Assembly: GCF_014196225.1 (NCBI RefSeq)
Contig: NZ_JACIDI010000005.1
Coordinates: forward strand, 62,001-126,000
DNA: 64,000 bases
Origin: Bacteroides pyogenes
Lineage (GTDB): Bacteria > Bacteroidota > Bacteroidia > Bacteroidales > Bacteroidaceae
Reading direction: 5' to 3'
The position numbers were made by a program, and so were the translations under genes. The notes under the pieces are model-generated. The model saw only the letters and a list, made by a program, of their open reading frames with translations. It made no database searches and was not told the origin of the DNA. Every line of letters starts with the position of its first letter. The first letter of the stretch is position 1. Of this stretch, positions 19,063 through 28,561 are shown piece by piece.

Positions 19063-20232
19063 TTATTGGTTAGACTTAAGTGCACGCTTCTCACGGCGGC
19101 TAATATTGTTCTGCATTACGCAATAGTCGATTAGAGGAGCGAATATGTTCATCAATAAAATAGCAAGCATCATACCTTCGGGATAACCCGGATTCAATAC
19201 ACGAATGACAATTGCCATCATACCGATGAGTAAGCCGAAAATAAACTTACCTTGTTCGGTACGGGCAGAAGTAACAGGATCGGTAGCCATAAATACGGCA
19301 CCGAAACAGAATCCACCCAAAACCAGATGCTGATACCAAGGCATCTGTGCCATTGCCGTATCCGGGCCAATCAGATTAAAGATTAAAGCCATGAATGCTC
19401 CACCTGCAAAAACAGAAAACATTGTTTTCCAGCTTGCAATACCGGTCCATAAAAGAATAACAGCTCCAATCAGGATAGCAATTACACTTGTTTCTCCGAT
19501 AGAACCGGGAATAAATCCGGTTACCATATCCATATTAAATGCAGGAATGGCACCCGTAGTTGCAGCTTGTCCCAGAGGGGTAGCCACTGTAAGACCGTCC
19601 ACACTTTGCCCTAAACCTAAGATACGTTCGCCTGATACCCAAACAAGATCGCCGGACATTTTAGTAGGATAAGCAAAAAACAGGAAGGCACGAGTAATTA
19701 AAGCCACATTGAAAATATTCATACCGGTACCACCGAATACTTCTTTAGCAAAGATTACCGAAAAAGCTGTCGCTACGGCAAGCATCCATAAAGGGCAGTC
19801 TACCGGAATGATCATGGGAATAAGAATACCGGACACAAGAAAACCTTCCTGTATCTCTTCTTTCTTCCATTGAGCTACTATAAATTCAATGCCAAGCCCC
19901 ACTGCATAAGAAACAATGATTTTGGGCAATACTGCCAAGAACCCGTAACCAAACATATCCAGAAAGTTTCCGGAAATTCCGGTATGTGTGAAATGTTGGT
20001 AACCTACGTTGTACATACCGAACAATAAGGCCGGAATTAACGAAATGACTACAATCGACATGATACGTTTGCTGTCGATCGCGTCGTGAATATGCGTTCC
20101 CACTTTCGCAGTCCTATTAGGCACGAACAAAAATGTTTCGAAGCCGTCGAACACCGAATGGAATGCGTGGAGTTTGCCTCCCTCCTCAAAGTTCGGCTTT
20201 ATCTTATCGAGATATTTTCTTAACGCTTTCAT
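19063..20232 (-). CDS. nqrB: Na+-translocating NADH:quinone reductase subunit B
   Basis: Large membrane subunit (389 residues, about nine or ten helices) that holds a covalent FMN and part of the Na+ path. The flavinylation site is the Thr in DGLTVATPLGQAA; KEVFGGTGMNIFNVALITRA and GGFCFGAVFMATDPVTSA are conserved blocks. The start at 20232 (MKALRKYLDKIKPNFEEGG) matches the family; the in-frame start at 20268 adds 12 residues read from the spacer. nqrA ends 60 bases upstream. Confidence 0.96.
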   Translation of the reverse strand: MKALRKYLDKIKPNFEEGGKLHAFHSVFDGFETFLFVPNRTAKVGTHIHDAIDSKRIMSIVVISLIPALLFGMYNVGYQHFTHTGISGNFLDMFGYGFLAVLPKIIVSYAVGLGIEFIVAQWKKEEIQEGFLVSGILIPMIIPVDCPLWMLAVATAFSVIFAKEVFGGTGMNIFNVALITRAFLFFAYPTKMSGDLVWVSGERILGLGQSVDGLTVATPLGQAATTGAIPAFNMDMVTGFIPGSIGETSVIAILIGAVILLWTGIASWKTMFSVFAGGAFMALIFNLIGPDTAMAQMPWYQHLVLGGFCFGAVFMATDPVTSARTEQGKFIFGLLIGMMAIVIRVLNPGYPEGMMLAILLMNIFAPLIDYCVMQNNISRREKRALKSNQ

Positions 20233-20291
20233 TAATATAATTACTATTTTACAATTAACAATTAACAATCTGTCGCATGAAGTTGCTCCGT

Positions 20292-21641
20292 TTATGTCAT
20301 TTCAGCTCTGAGCATATCCAACCCGACACGAACGATACGTTGCAACTCCATTTTCGATGAGCAAACAAACTCGCAAACAGCAAAATCTTCGGGTGCAACT
20401 TCGTAAATACCCAATGCTTCCATACGATCAATGTCTCCTGCAATAATTGCTTTAATAAGAAACTCCGGGAGAATATCCATCGGAAGTACTTTATCGTATT
20501 CGCCGGACATAATCATGTGACGTTCACCTCCTTTGATACGAGCATCAAGTATATACTCTTTCTTTCTCGTGAGCCAACTGAAATAAGAATGGTTGGCGCT
20601 GAACTGATTACAGCGGGGCATAATCCAACCTAACATTTCGTGCGTATCGTCTCCTTCAGGAATAACAGTGAGTTGACTATGAAATGCTCCAAGAAATCCA
20701 TTCGAAGAAACTTGTTTCCCTGTCAGCACATTTCCGCTGATATAGCGCAGGCATTTATCTTGCACTACGTTTCCGGCAAATACGTTAGTAAGCAATGCAC
20801 CTACCCGAAGCTTGCAATAAGCAGATTTCAACACTTCAGAGCCTGTTACAGCGACTGTACGGGTAAAGTCTACACGACCGGTATTAAATACCCGTCCGAT
20901 AAAAATAACCGCCTGCGGATCTATTGTCCATACCGTCTCTCCTTTGGAAATCGGATCGATGTGATTAATTTGCACTCCTACATTTCCTGCCGGATTAGGT
21001 CCTTCGAATGAAGTAATAGTTACATTCTTTGCTGCGGTCAAAGCTGTCGCCTTTTGATTTACACTAATACTCAAATAAGTTTTAGCCAATTTAGCAAGAG
21101 CATCAAGTCCTGTCTGGAAGTTTCTTTCTTCACCCTGAAGTGCAAATTCAAAATCGGGAGCCAAGGGGTTGGTATCGAAAGCTGAAATAAAAATTGCTTT
21201 CGGAGAGATTGTGGGATCAGCTATAACGTCATACGGCCGTTGCTTGATAAAGGCGAAAAGACCGGCTTCCAACAATGTGTTTTTCACAGCTTCGGCATCC
21301 ATCGTTTCCACTCTTTTCTTACCGAACTCCAGATAATCCTGTTCGGCTGCGGCCTCCACCACAATGTTCAAAACTTTACGGCGAGCACCCCGCTCCACAC
21401 TTGTCACTATACCGCTAACAGGCGATACAAATTTCAATTCAGGATGATACTTGTCGATAAACAAGGGTCCACCGGCCATTACATATTCCTGCTCTTTTAC
21501 CACCACTTTCGGCGTTATTCCTGTAAAATCATCGGGCACGAGAGCATAAAACCCCGGCTCTTTTACAGTCATATACACTTCAGCGGCTTTACCTTTCAGG
21601 CTTATGTCAAGGCCTTTGCGTAACTTTATTACATTTGCCAT
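20292..21641 (-). CDS. nqrA: Na+-translocating NADH:quinone reductase subunit A
   Basis: Cytoplasmic subunit (449 residues) linked to quinone binding, first gene of the nqr operon. The N-terminal IKLRKGLDISLKGKA, the PGFYALVPDDFTGITPKV block, FISAFDTNPLAPDF and the C-terminal MDILPEFLIKAIIAGDIDRM are all family signatures. The gene order nqrA-B-C-D-E-F is complete and canonical. A -7-like TACTTTTG lies on the minus strand at 21685-21678, 36 nt before the ATG. Confidence 0.96.
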   Translation of the reverse strand: MANVIKLRKGLDISLKGKAAEVYMTVKEPGFYALVPDDFTGITPKVVVKEQEYVMAGGPLFIDKYHPELKFVSPVSGIVTSVERGARRKVLNIVVEAAAEQDYLEFGKKRVETMDAEAVKNTLLEAGLFAFIKQRPYDVIADPTISPKAIFISAFDTNPLAPDFEFALQGEERNFQTGLDALAKLAKTYLSISVNQKATALTAAKNVTITSFEGPNPAGNVGVQINHIDPISKGETVWTIDPQAVIFIGRVFNTGRVDFTRTVAVTGSEVLKSAYCKLRVGALLTNVFAGNVVQDKCLRYISGNVLTGKQVSSNGFLGAFHSQLTVIPEGDDTHEMLGWIMPRCNQFSANHSYFSWLTRKKEYILDARIKGGERHMIMSGEYDKVLPMDILPEFLIKAIIAGDIDRMEALGIYEVAPEDFAVCEFVCSSKMELQRIVRVGLDMLRAEMT

Positions 21642-22250
21642 GTGCTATTATAAAATAATGGTTTCATAATTTTCCCGCAAAAGTAATAAATAATAATGTG
21701 ATTGGAGAGGAAATAAGCATGAATTAAAGAGATATTTCCACAATTATCTTCGTGTGCGAACACAAAAAATATAAAAATACAGGCTATAGATAAATTATTA
21801 TTTCCACTAAATTTCGACTAAAATTAAGTTTCAATAATAAAAAATCAAAAAAGAACAATAAATAAAACTTATCAACTATCTCTCCAACTATGAATTCATA
21901 GACGTTTATAACAAAAAAGTTCCAAGATAAATAAGGACCGCATCTATTTTTCCTGCTGATAAGAACCTTACAAATTAATCGTTTCAAGAATCTATACAAA
22001 CAACTGAGAAGAGATATCACTTAAAATATTAACGATAAAAAACGCTAACAGACGAAATTCTATCCCTTTCGGGTTCAACAAATTCCATAACATCCGCCCT
22101 GCCAGCCCCGAAATACAATAAAGCTGTTTTCGTAGATTAAACAATCTGCAGGATATGTCTTATGGAAATACGAAGCAACAAAAAGGCTGTACCGACAATG
22201 GTGCAATTTAACAACCTTGCCGATACAGCCTTTCAATATACTATGCAAAT
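21642..22250. other. Intergenic gap upstream of nqrA
   Basis: About 610 AT-rich bases. The left end holds the nqrA promoter region; the right end holds the terminator of the TonB-dependent receptor. Between them I see no credible gene; the 78-codon open frame at 21784-22020 is of low complexity and has no family features. Confidence 0.5.
22182..22233 (-). terminator. Terminator of the TonB-dependent receptor gene
   Basis: On the minus strand AAAGGCTGTATCGGCAAGG pairs with CCATTGTCGGTACAGCCTTT (two mismatches) and is followed by TTTGTTG. It begins 18 bases after the receptor stop codon. Confidence 0.8.
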
Positions 22251-25200
22251 TTAGAATGTCAATTTAACACCCAGTTGTATCTGCCATGCACTTCCTGTAG
22301 AAGCCGTATAATCCCATTTGGAATTCTTCAAAAACTCTTCGCGCGAAGGAGCGTTCAGTTGGTAAGTAAGAGGCTCTCCTACCTTACTCGCTGTTCTCAG
22401 AAGTCGAACATTGTTATAGCTCTGCAAGCCGCATGAACGATAAGCTCCCCATTTTGAATTGAAGAGATTGCCCACGTTCAGCATATCGAGACTTACTTGA
22501 AGCCCATATTTACGACCGCCTATTTTAGCATAGAAATCCTGGGCAATTTTCATGTCGAAACGATGAATCCACGGTTCTAAAGCCGCAGCACGCTCAACAT
22601 ATTTCCCTTTACGTTCTTTCAAATAAGAATCATTGGTTACATAATTCCAAAAATCCTCCTGCTGTTCGGCTGCCAAATAGGTAACATTTCCCTTTTTATC
22701 CTTAACATCAACAAACTTCATTTCATCTTTGGAAGCCGGCACGTAAATCAAATCGGAATAATTTCCGTCACCATTCATGTCATTATAATAAGTATACGAA
22801 AAACGTCCCTGCTGATATCCGGTATAGAACAAAGATACAGTGGTTTTCATATTTGCATAAGCTATCTCATAAGATGCATTGGCAATCAGACGATGAGGAG
22901 TAGAGAATAATGAATAAGAAAGGCCCGGATCGTTCAAAGAATTGACAGCCACATTGTTCTGCCATACAGAAGCGGCAGAGGAGCCCGGATTGGCGGTCAT
23001 ATCCTTGGCCATGGTATATGTATAACCGAATGAACCGGTAAAACCGAAATCGAATTTCTTCGTCAACACCGCATTGAATGAATACTGGTATCCTTTTTCA
23101 TCTCCATTAGTCAGCTGGATAACAGTTTTCGTTTTGTCATTACTGTAATATTTATTGTTTTCCCAATACACACGTCCCGGCTGTTCGTTATATACCCCCG
23201 AATGATTGCTTTCGTTTATGTTTTTTTGAACCACATTATAGACATCGCGCGTATACATGGCGCCTACGGAAAGCATAAACCCGTAAGGCAACTGGAATTC
23301 CGCATTTACGTTACTGCGCCACACTTGAGGCATTTTAAAGTTCGGATCGACATAAGCGATAGAACCGGGCACGGTTTTATCGGGAGAAGTCGGGAACAGA
23401 TTAGGATATTTGCCAAGAGTTTCTTTGTAATTCGGATTAAAGCTAAAGTCTGACGGTAATTCTGCCTTTTTGAACTCGACCATATTTTGCATCTGGCCTG
23501 CATTGGTAGGCTGATTCGTAAACCATACAAAAGGCAACAATCCCGTAAACAGCCCCGTTCCTCCGGTCAATACAATGGAACGGTCTCCCTTTACATCCCA
23601 GTTGAATCCCAAACGGGGAGAAACCAACAACCTGCTTTTCGGCCACTTAGATACATCCACATGCGTATTATTGAATGACTCTTTCTTAATTGCTTCGTTT
23701 TCTGCCATATCGTCAAAATAAATAGGCAAATCAAAACGAAGGCCGTAAGTCAGCTTAAAGTTTGGCATAATCGAATATTCATCCTGAGCGTAAGCTCCAA
23801 GCATTCCGAATGTAAGTTCTGCTCCCGGCGCATCCTTTCCGTGGTATCCATAAGTAATGCCATACAAGGTTGGCAGTTTGTTTTCCATAAAATCCGTCAT
23901 CGACGCATAACGGTAATACCCGTATGGAGCACGTAAATAAGAGTTCATGAAATATTGTCTTTCAAAAGTGGCTCCGGCTGTTATCAAATGGTTTCTCTTA
24001 TTGATAGTCACATTATCAGTAATAGTAAACACATTGTTTTCCACATTATTAAAAGGCGTAAACAATTCCGTACCCAATGTCATATATTGCTTATTGTCCT
24101 TATATATGTCCACCATCGGGAACGGATCTCCTTTGGTATTACGGGTATCACGAATATGCGTATAAGTCATCAACAGCTTGTTCTGTACGGTGGCAGACAA
24201 AATACTGTTCAACTCTCCGGAAAGAGAAGTAACAATGTTTTTGAAACCATAGTTGGAATTGCCAAATGCAAAAGCATCGACTCCGTAACGTTTCGAATTC
24301 GTATTTGTAATGACAGAAGAAGTCGAACTGATGCTGGCGTCATTCTCAGACTTCACGGTATTGAAACGCAAAGACAATTTGTGCGCTTTATTAATGTTCC
24401 AGTCCATACGGGCCATTATCTTCCAGTTCTTACTTTCAAAGTCGTCAAACTTTTCATAATTTCCGGGATCATAGCCATATGTGTTGCGTACAAAATCGCT
24501 GACTGTTTTCAAATCGCCTATCCAAGTTCTGGAGATATGCATTTTATTATCGCCGCTGCCATTGTTTTCTTTATTTGGAGTCCACAATATACCCGGAGAG
24601 GTTCTGTTCTCCAATTCGGCGTTCACAAAGAAAAACAGTTTGTCTTTCACGATCGGCGCTCCTAACGTAAACCCGTACATGCTCGACCGGTAGCTTTTCA
24701 CATTAGGCACATCGACGCCATTAATAGATTTTCCGATGAATTTTTTAGGCTTCTGATAAGTATAAGCGGTTCCTTTTATATTATTCGTACCGCTTTTTGT
24801 AACCGCATTAATAGAGGCTCCGGTAAAATTCGAATATGTAACGTTATAAGGAGATACATTCACGCTTATTTCGTCAATAGCATCAAGAGAAATAGGCTGA
24901 GCATCTCCGCCCGGCATATTTCTCGAACTTAAACCGAAATTGTTATTTAAGGCCGCCCCATCAATAGTAATTGTATTATATCGCCCGTCACGTCCTGCAA
25001 AAGAGTTACTCCCTCCGGCATAAGGAGAAAGCTTGGTAAAATCGGTAATGCTTCGATTAATAGTCGGCAGCGTAGTAAGCTGACGCTCACTTACATTAGT
25101 CACCGTCCCCATTTTCTCCACGGTTCTTTGTGCCGTTACTGTAACCTCGTCGAGCAACTCGGAACTTTCCTTTAAAGAAATATTCAACACATAGTTTTCT

Positions 25201-25496
25201 CCCAAGGAGAGGTTAACTCCTGTATAAATAGCTGTTTGGTAGCCGACATAGGAAATCTCTACTTTATACGGACCTCCTGTACGCATACCCTGTAGATTGA
25301 ATTGCCCGCTGGCATTAGTCACAGTTCCATAGCGGGTTCCCGACGGTTCGTGAATGGCGATGATCGTTGCCCCAATAATTGACTCATCCTGTGCTGAGAC
25401 TTTACCACTCATACTCGAAGTTGTGACTTGAGCACCGGCAGTAGCAAAAAGCATTAGCATCGCTACTAAGAAAAAAGATCGGATTCTTCCTTGCAT
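22251..25496 (-). CDS. Oar-like TonB-dependent outer-membrane receptor
   Basis: 1081-residue outer-membrane beta-barrel protein. A signal peptide (MQGRIRSFFLVAMLMLFATAGAQ split around residue 23) leads to a carboxypeptidase-regulatory-like domain (about 28-115), with SIIGATIIAIHEPSGTRYG and GQFNLQGM. A TonB plug follows (about 120-240: RDGRYNTITIDGAALNNNFG, SGTNNIKGTAYTY), then the barrel ending in IQLGVKLTF. The layout is that of Oar-type receptors rather than SusC. No SusD gene is adjacent, so it is not part of a PUL here. The ligand is unknown; Oar-like proteins have been linked to protein or peptide handling. A TACTTTTG -7-like box lies at 25551-25544 on the minus strand. Confidence 0.9.
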   Translation of the reverse strand: MQGRIRSFFLVAMLMLFATAGAQVTTSSMSGKVSAQDESIIGATIIAIHEPSGTRYGTVTNASGQFNLQGMRTGGPYKVEISYVGYQTAIYTGVNLSLGENYVLNISLKESSELLDEVTVTAQRTVEKMGTVTNVSERQLTTLPTINRSITDFTKLSPYAGGSNSFAGRDGRYNTITIDGAALNNNFGLSSRNMPGGDAQPISLDAIDEISVNVSPYNVTYSNFTGASINAVTKSGTNNIKGTAYTYQKPKKFIGKSINGVDVPNVKSYRSSMYGFTLGAPIVKDKLFFFVNAELENRTSPGILWTPNKENNGSGDNKMHISRTWIGDLKTVSDFVRNTYGYDPGNYEKFDDFESKNWKIMARMDWNINKAHKLSLRFNTVKSENDASISSTSSVITNTNSKRYGVDAFAFGNSNYGFKNIVTSLSGELNSILSATVQNKLLMTYTHIRDTRNTKGDPFPMVDIYKDNKQYMTLGTELFTPFNNVENNVFTITDNVTINKRNHLITAGATFERQYFMNSYLRAPYGYYRYASMTDFMENKLPTLYGITYGYHGKDAPGAELTFGMLGAYAQDEYSIMPNFKLTYGLRFDLPIYFDDMAENEAIKKESFNNTHVDVSKWPKSRLLVSPRLGFNWDVKGDRSIVLTGGTGLFTGLLPFVWFTNQPTNAGQMQNMVEFKKAELPSDFSFNPNYKETLGKYPNLFPTSPDKTVPGSIAYVDPNFKMPQVWRSNVNAEFQLPYGFMLSVGAMYTRDVYNVVQKNINESNHSGVYNEQPGRVYWENNKYYSNDKTKTVIQLTNGDEKGYQYSFNAVLTKKFDFGFTGSFGYTYTMAKDMTANPGSSAASVWQNNVAVNSLNDPGLSYSLFSTPHRLIANASYEIAYANMKTTVSLFYTGYQQGRFSYTYYNDMNGDGNYSDLIYVPASKDEMKFVDVKDKKGNVTYLAAEQQEDFWNYVTNDSYLKERKGKYVERAAALEPWIHRFDMKIAQDFYAKIGGRKYGLQVSLDMLNVGNLFNSKWGAYRSCGLQSYNNVRLLRTASKVGEPLTYQLNAPSREEFLKNSKWDYTASTGSAWQIQLGVKLTF

Positions 25497-25906
25497 AATG
25501 TAATCGGTTTGTTAATACTATATAATAGACAATAAATTTCCCGCAAAAGTAATTAATATTATTTAGAATCACATTGCATTTATGCTACATTATTTTAGAG
25601 AGATAAACATTTTGTGACACGAATAGAAAAAGCTTCACTCAAAATAGAAATTGAAAGTCGAGAATCTTAAAAGATTGAAGTCCTTCGAGATAACTCTCCT
25701 TGTTTTAGCTTTATAGTGATTGGAAATTAAGGCCGAAGCAAGAGCCTATTTGTTTCAACTCATCAAAACCCTCGCCGCACGTTCTACAGGGCCTATCTTC
25801 ATTGAGCCTATTTGTTTCAATATTAGTAGGGCCGTCTCATTTTTCAAATTTGAGACAGCCCCATTGTTTTCTTCCTTGATAACGAAGATAGTAAAAAAAC
25901 AAACCC
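25497..25906. other. Gap between Oar-like receptor and ettA
   Basis: About 410 bases without a gene. It holds a 17-nt direct repeat (GAGCCTATTTGTTTCAA at 25742-25758 and 25804-25820, period 62) and a hairpin at 25829-25862. The left part carries the receptor promoter region. Confidence 0.6.
25829..25862 (-). terminator. Hairpin after ettA
   Basis: GGGCCGTCTCA pairs with TGAGACAGCCC (10 of 11 positions) around a 12-nt loop, 45 bases beyond the ettA stop. A T-rich stretch follows only on the plus strand, so orientation is uncertain. Confidence 0.5.
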
Positions 25907-27595
25907 TTAATCTGTCATCAGCTTTCTGTAACGCATGCGTTTAGGTTCTTCATTACCCAGACGTTTCATCTTGTTTTCTTCATATTCCGAGTAAGAACCT
26001 TCGAAATAGAACACGTTCGAATCTCCCTCGAATGCCAGAATATGTGTACAAATACGGTCGAGGAACCAACGGTCGTGAGAAATTACGACGGCACAACCGG
26101 CAAAATCTTCCAGACCCTCTTCGAGAGCACGCAATGTGTTTACGTCGATATCATTGGTCGGCTCATCAAGCAACAAAACGTTTCCTTCTTCTTTCAATGC
26201 CATCGCCAGATGCAAACGGTTACGCTCACCGCCGGAAAGTACTCCGCATAGTTTTTCCTGATCAGCTCCGGAAAAATTAAAGCGCGACAAGTAAGCGCGG
26301 GCATTGATGTCGCGACCGCCCATACGCAACAATTCGTTACCTCCGGAGATTACCTGATAGACACTCTTGTTCGGGTCGATATCCTTATGCTGTTGGTCTA
26401 CATAGGCTACCTTAACTGTCTCTCCTACTTCAAACTCACCTTTATCTACAGTTTCCATTCCCATTATTAAACGGAAAAGCGTTGTCTTACCCGCACCGTT
26501 CGGACCGATTACTCCTACGATGCCATTGGGGGGAAGCATGAAGTTCAAGTCGTCAAACAATAGCTTATCGCCATAAGCTTTCGCTACGTTCTTCGCTTCA
26601 ATAACCTTATTTCCAAGACGCGGTCCGTTAGGAATGAAGATTTCCAGCCTCTCTTCCTTTTCTTTCACATCCTCGTTCAGCAATTTGTCATAAGAGTTCA
26701 AACGAGCTTTACCTTTTGCCTGACGGGCTTTAGGAGCCATACGCACCCATTCCAGCTCTCGTTCCAAAGTCTTCCGGCGTTTGCTGGCTGTTTTCTCTTC
26801 CATCTCCATGCGTTTTGTCTTTTGCTCCAACCACGAAGAATAATTTCCCTTCCATGGGATACCTTCACCGCGGTCAAGTTCAAGAATCCATCCCGCAACA
26901 TGATCCAGGAAGTAGCGGTCGTGTGTCACGGCAATCACCGTTCCTTCATACTGCTGCAAATGCTGTTCGAGCCAATCGATAGACTCCGCATCCAAATGGT
27001 TGGTAGGCTCATCCAGCAACAGTATATCCGGTTTCTGCAAAAGCAGTCGGCAAAGCGCTACCCGACGGCGTTCTCCACCCGAAAGATGTTTCACCGACCG
27101 GTCTTCAGGAGGACAGCGAAGCGCATCCATTGCACGTTCCAACTTAGTGTCCAGATTCCATGCATCCGTGGCATCGATTATATCTTGCAACTCAGCCTGA
27201 CGAGCAAACAAAGCATCCATTTTATCTTGATCCTCATAATATTCAGGCAAGCCGAACTTCTGATTTATCTCTTCATATTCCGCAAGCGCGTCAACAATCG
27301 GTTGCACGCCTTCCATCACCACTTCTTTTATTGTTTTCGTATCGTCCAAATAAGGTTCCTGGGCAAGGTATCCTACAGAATATCCCGGTGAAAAAACCAC
27401 CTCGCCCTGGTAGGACTTTTCCAAACCGGCAATAATCTTCAGTAATGTAGATTTTCCCGATCCATTCAGACCTATGATACCGATCTTCGCTCCATAGAAG
27501 AACGACAAGTAAATGTCTTTCAACACATTTTTATTTGGTTGGAACGCTTTGCTCACCCCCACCATTGAGAAGATAATTTTTTTATCGTCAGCCAT
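25907..27595 (-). CDS. ettA: Energy-dependent translational throttle protein EttA (ABC-F)
   Basis: Soluble twin-ATPase that binds the ribosomal E site and gates translation elongation according to ATP/ADP. It has 562 residues and two ABC domains: Walker A GLNGSGKST (about residue 43) and GPNGAGKTT, with signature sequences LSGGERRRVALC and LSGGERNRLHLA and Walker B LLLDEPTNHLD / LLLDEPTNDID. The linker with the arm and KGKARLNSYDKLL is the EttA type rather than the antibiotic-resistance ABC-F type. There are no membrane segments. A TATCTTTG box precedes it at 27634-27627, back to back with the tRNA-Lys promoter. Confidence 0.95.
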   Translation of the reverse strand: MADDKKIIFSMVGVSKAFQPNKNVLKDIYLSFFYGAKIGIIGLNGSGKSTLLKIIAGLEKSYQGEVVFSPGYSVGYLAQEPYLDDTKTIKEVVMEGVQPIVDALAEYEEINQKFGLPEYYEDQDKMDALFARQAELQDIIDATDAWNLDTKLERAMDALRCPPEDRSVKHLSGGERRRVALCRLLLQKPDILLLDEPTNHLDAESIDWLEQHLQQYEGTVIAVTHDRYFLDHVAGWILELDRGEGIPWKGNYSSWLEQKTKRMEMEEKTASKRRKTLERELEWVRMAPKARQAKGKARLNSYDKLLNEDVKEKEERLEIFIPNGPRLGNKVIEAKNVAKAYGDKLLFDDLNFMLPPNGIVGVIGPNGAGKTTLFRLIMGMETVDKGEFEVGETVKVAYVDQQHKDIDPNKSVYQVISGGNELLRMGGRDINARAYLSRFNFSGADQEKLCGVLSGGERNRLHLAMALKEEGNVLLLDEPTNDIDVNTLRALEEGLEDFAGCAVVISHDRWFLDRICTHILAFEGDSNVFYFEGSYSEYEENKMKRLGNEEPKRMRYRKLMTD

Positions 27596-27626
27596 ATATT
27601 AAAATTGTATATTGTTGATAATGCCA

Positions 27627-27634
27627 CAAAGATA
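27627..27634 (-). promoter_or_regulatory. -7 element of ettA
   Basis: TATCTTTG on the minus strand, 31 nt before the ettA ATG; exact match to TAnnTTTG. No clear TTTG box at 19-21 nt upstream. Confidence 0.55.
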
Positions 27635-27653
27635 TGAAAAATGTTTGAAAAGT

Positions 27654-27684
27654 TTTGGAATTCTCAGAAAATGTCCTACCTTTG
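27654..27684 (+). promoter_or_regulatory. Promoter of tRNA-Lys
   Basis: TTTG at 27654-27657 and TACCTTTG at 27677-27684 are separated by 19 nt, a textbook Bacteroides -33/-7 pair, about 32 bases before the tRNA. Confidence 0.75.
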
Positions 27685-27716
27685 CACCCGCATTTTGAAA
27701 GAAAAGCAATAAGATT

Positions 27717-27789
27717 GATTCGCTAGCTCAGCAGGTAGAGCACAACACTTTTAATGTTGGGGTCCTGGGTTCGAGCCCCAGGCGGATCA
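27717..27789 (+). tRNA. tRNA-Lys (anticodon UUU)
   Basis: 73-nt cloverleaf. The acceptor arms GATTCGC and GCGGATC pair over seven positions with one G-U. The D stem is GCTC/GAGC and the anticodon stem CAACA/TGTTG with loop CTTTTAA (anticodon TTT at 27750-27752). The T stem is CTGGG/CCCAG with loop TTCGAGC. The discriminator is A. CCA is not encoded. Confidence 0.97.
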
Positions 27790-27821
27790 CAAAAAACAAA
27801 CGCAAAACAAATAAAGAGACA

Positions 27822-27857
27822 AGTCTTACAATATCAACGTATTGTAGGACTTTTTTT
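27822..27857 (+). terminator. Terminator of tRNA-Lys
   Basis: AGTCTTACAATA / TATTGTAGGACT stem with a 6-nt loop and seven T's, 33 bases after the tRNA. Confidence 0.85.
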
Positions 27858-27918
27858 ATGTTTCCATCTTGCCTGAAAGACAGAAAAGGGTCACGAAAAG
27901 ACACGGTTGAGTATCCAA

Positions 27919-27957
27919 ATCGTACCCCCTTCCCCAAAAAACGATTAGGGGTACGAT
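27919..27957. repeat. Inverted repeat before the integrase remnant
   Basis: Perfect 10-nt arms ATCGTACCCC (27919-27928) and GGGGTACGAT (27948-27957) with a 19-nt spacer. It lies between the tRNA-Lys terminator and the integrase fragment and is probably a relic of an element end or integrase promoter region. Confidence 0.5.
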
Positions 27958-27982
27958 TGTCGGAAAATGGCTTACTTTTGAC

Positions 27983-28351
27983 GTGATTTGTCTATACTCT
28001 ATTTTAGTACCCATTCATGCCCGTATTACGATTAACGGCAAACAGACCCAATTCAATACCAAGTTAGAAGTACTTGAAACCAACTTCTTCCGCAAGCTGA
28101 ATGCACATGACCTCCTGATTATCGATGACTTTGGGATGGTCAAGCTTGGCGGCCGGATACAACATGACTTTGAACAGATTATAGATGACAGGTACAACAG
28201 GAAGGCACTCATCCTGACCGGCCAGCTTCACGTTGCGGACTGGTATGACGTGTTCCAAAGTGAACTGATTGCAGAAGCCTGTCTGGACAGAATCGTGCAT
28301 AAGGCCATTAAAATTAGTCTATCGGGAGAAAGTCTAAGAAAGAAGTATTAA
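27983..28351 (+). pseudogene. Chimeric remnant: tyrosine-integrase N-terminus joined to IstB (IS21) C-terminus
   Basis: An open frame of 122 codons that joins two unrelated mobile-element pieces. The first part (YSILVPIHARITINGKQTQF) looks like the arm-type DNA-binding region at the start of Bacteroides tyrosine recombinases. From about residue 32 onward it becomes the C-terminal half of the IS21 helper ATPase IstB: AHDLLIIDDFGMVKLG holds the Walker B, then QIIDDRYNRKALILTGQL, DWYDVF and LDRIVHKAIKISLSGESLRKKY. The Walker A half of IstB, the IstA transposase and the integrase catalytic domain are all missing. It is not expected to be functional. It starts about 190 bases behind tRNA-Lys. Confidence 0.75.
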
Positions 28352-28380
28352 CTTTGCCAACGACACTGAATACTAACTGG

Positions 28381-28561
28381 GGACTGAACGGATATCACCG
28401 GAAAGGTTGAACGGGTATCCGCCGGAATATGCAATGCCGTAAAAAAGACCGTGTATCTTTCACTTATGGAGATTGAGAAAAAATGGACACAGCCTATTCA
28501 TAACTGGGGCTTGATTATGAACCAATTTATACTTATGTTTGAAAACAGAATCCAGATATAA
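28381..28561 (+). pseudogene. C-terminal remnant of an IS256-family transposase
   Basis: In the frame ending with the TAA at 28559-28561, the translation contains SLMEIEKKWTQPIHNWGL followed by NQFILMFENRI, the conserved C-terminus of Mutator/IS256-type transposases. Only about 40-45 residues remain and there is no start codon or DDE domain. It follows the IstB remnant by 30 bases, so two element families lie nested or stacked here. Confidence 0.65.

Noticed and set aside
21784..22020. 78-codon frame upstream of nqrA
   Set aside because: Low-complexity, AT-driven sequence without promoter or conserved motif.
22251..25496. SusC of a second PUL
   Set aside because: No SusD partner, no glycan enzymes nearby, and the domain layout is Oar-like.
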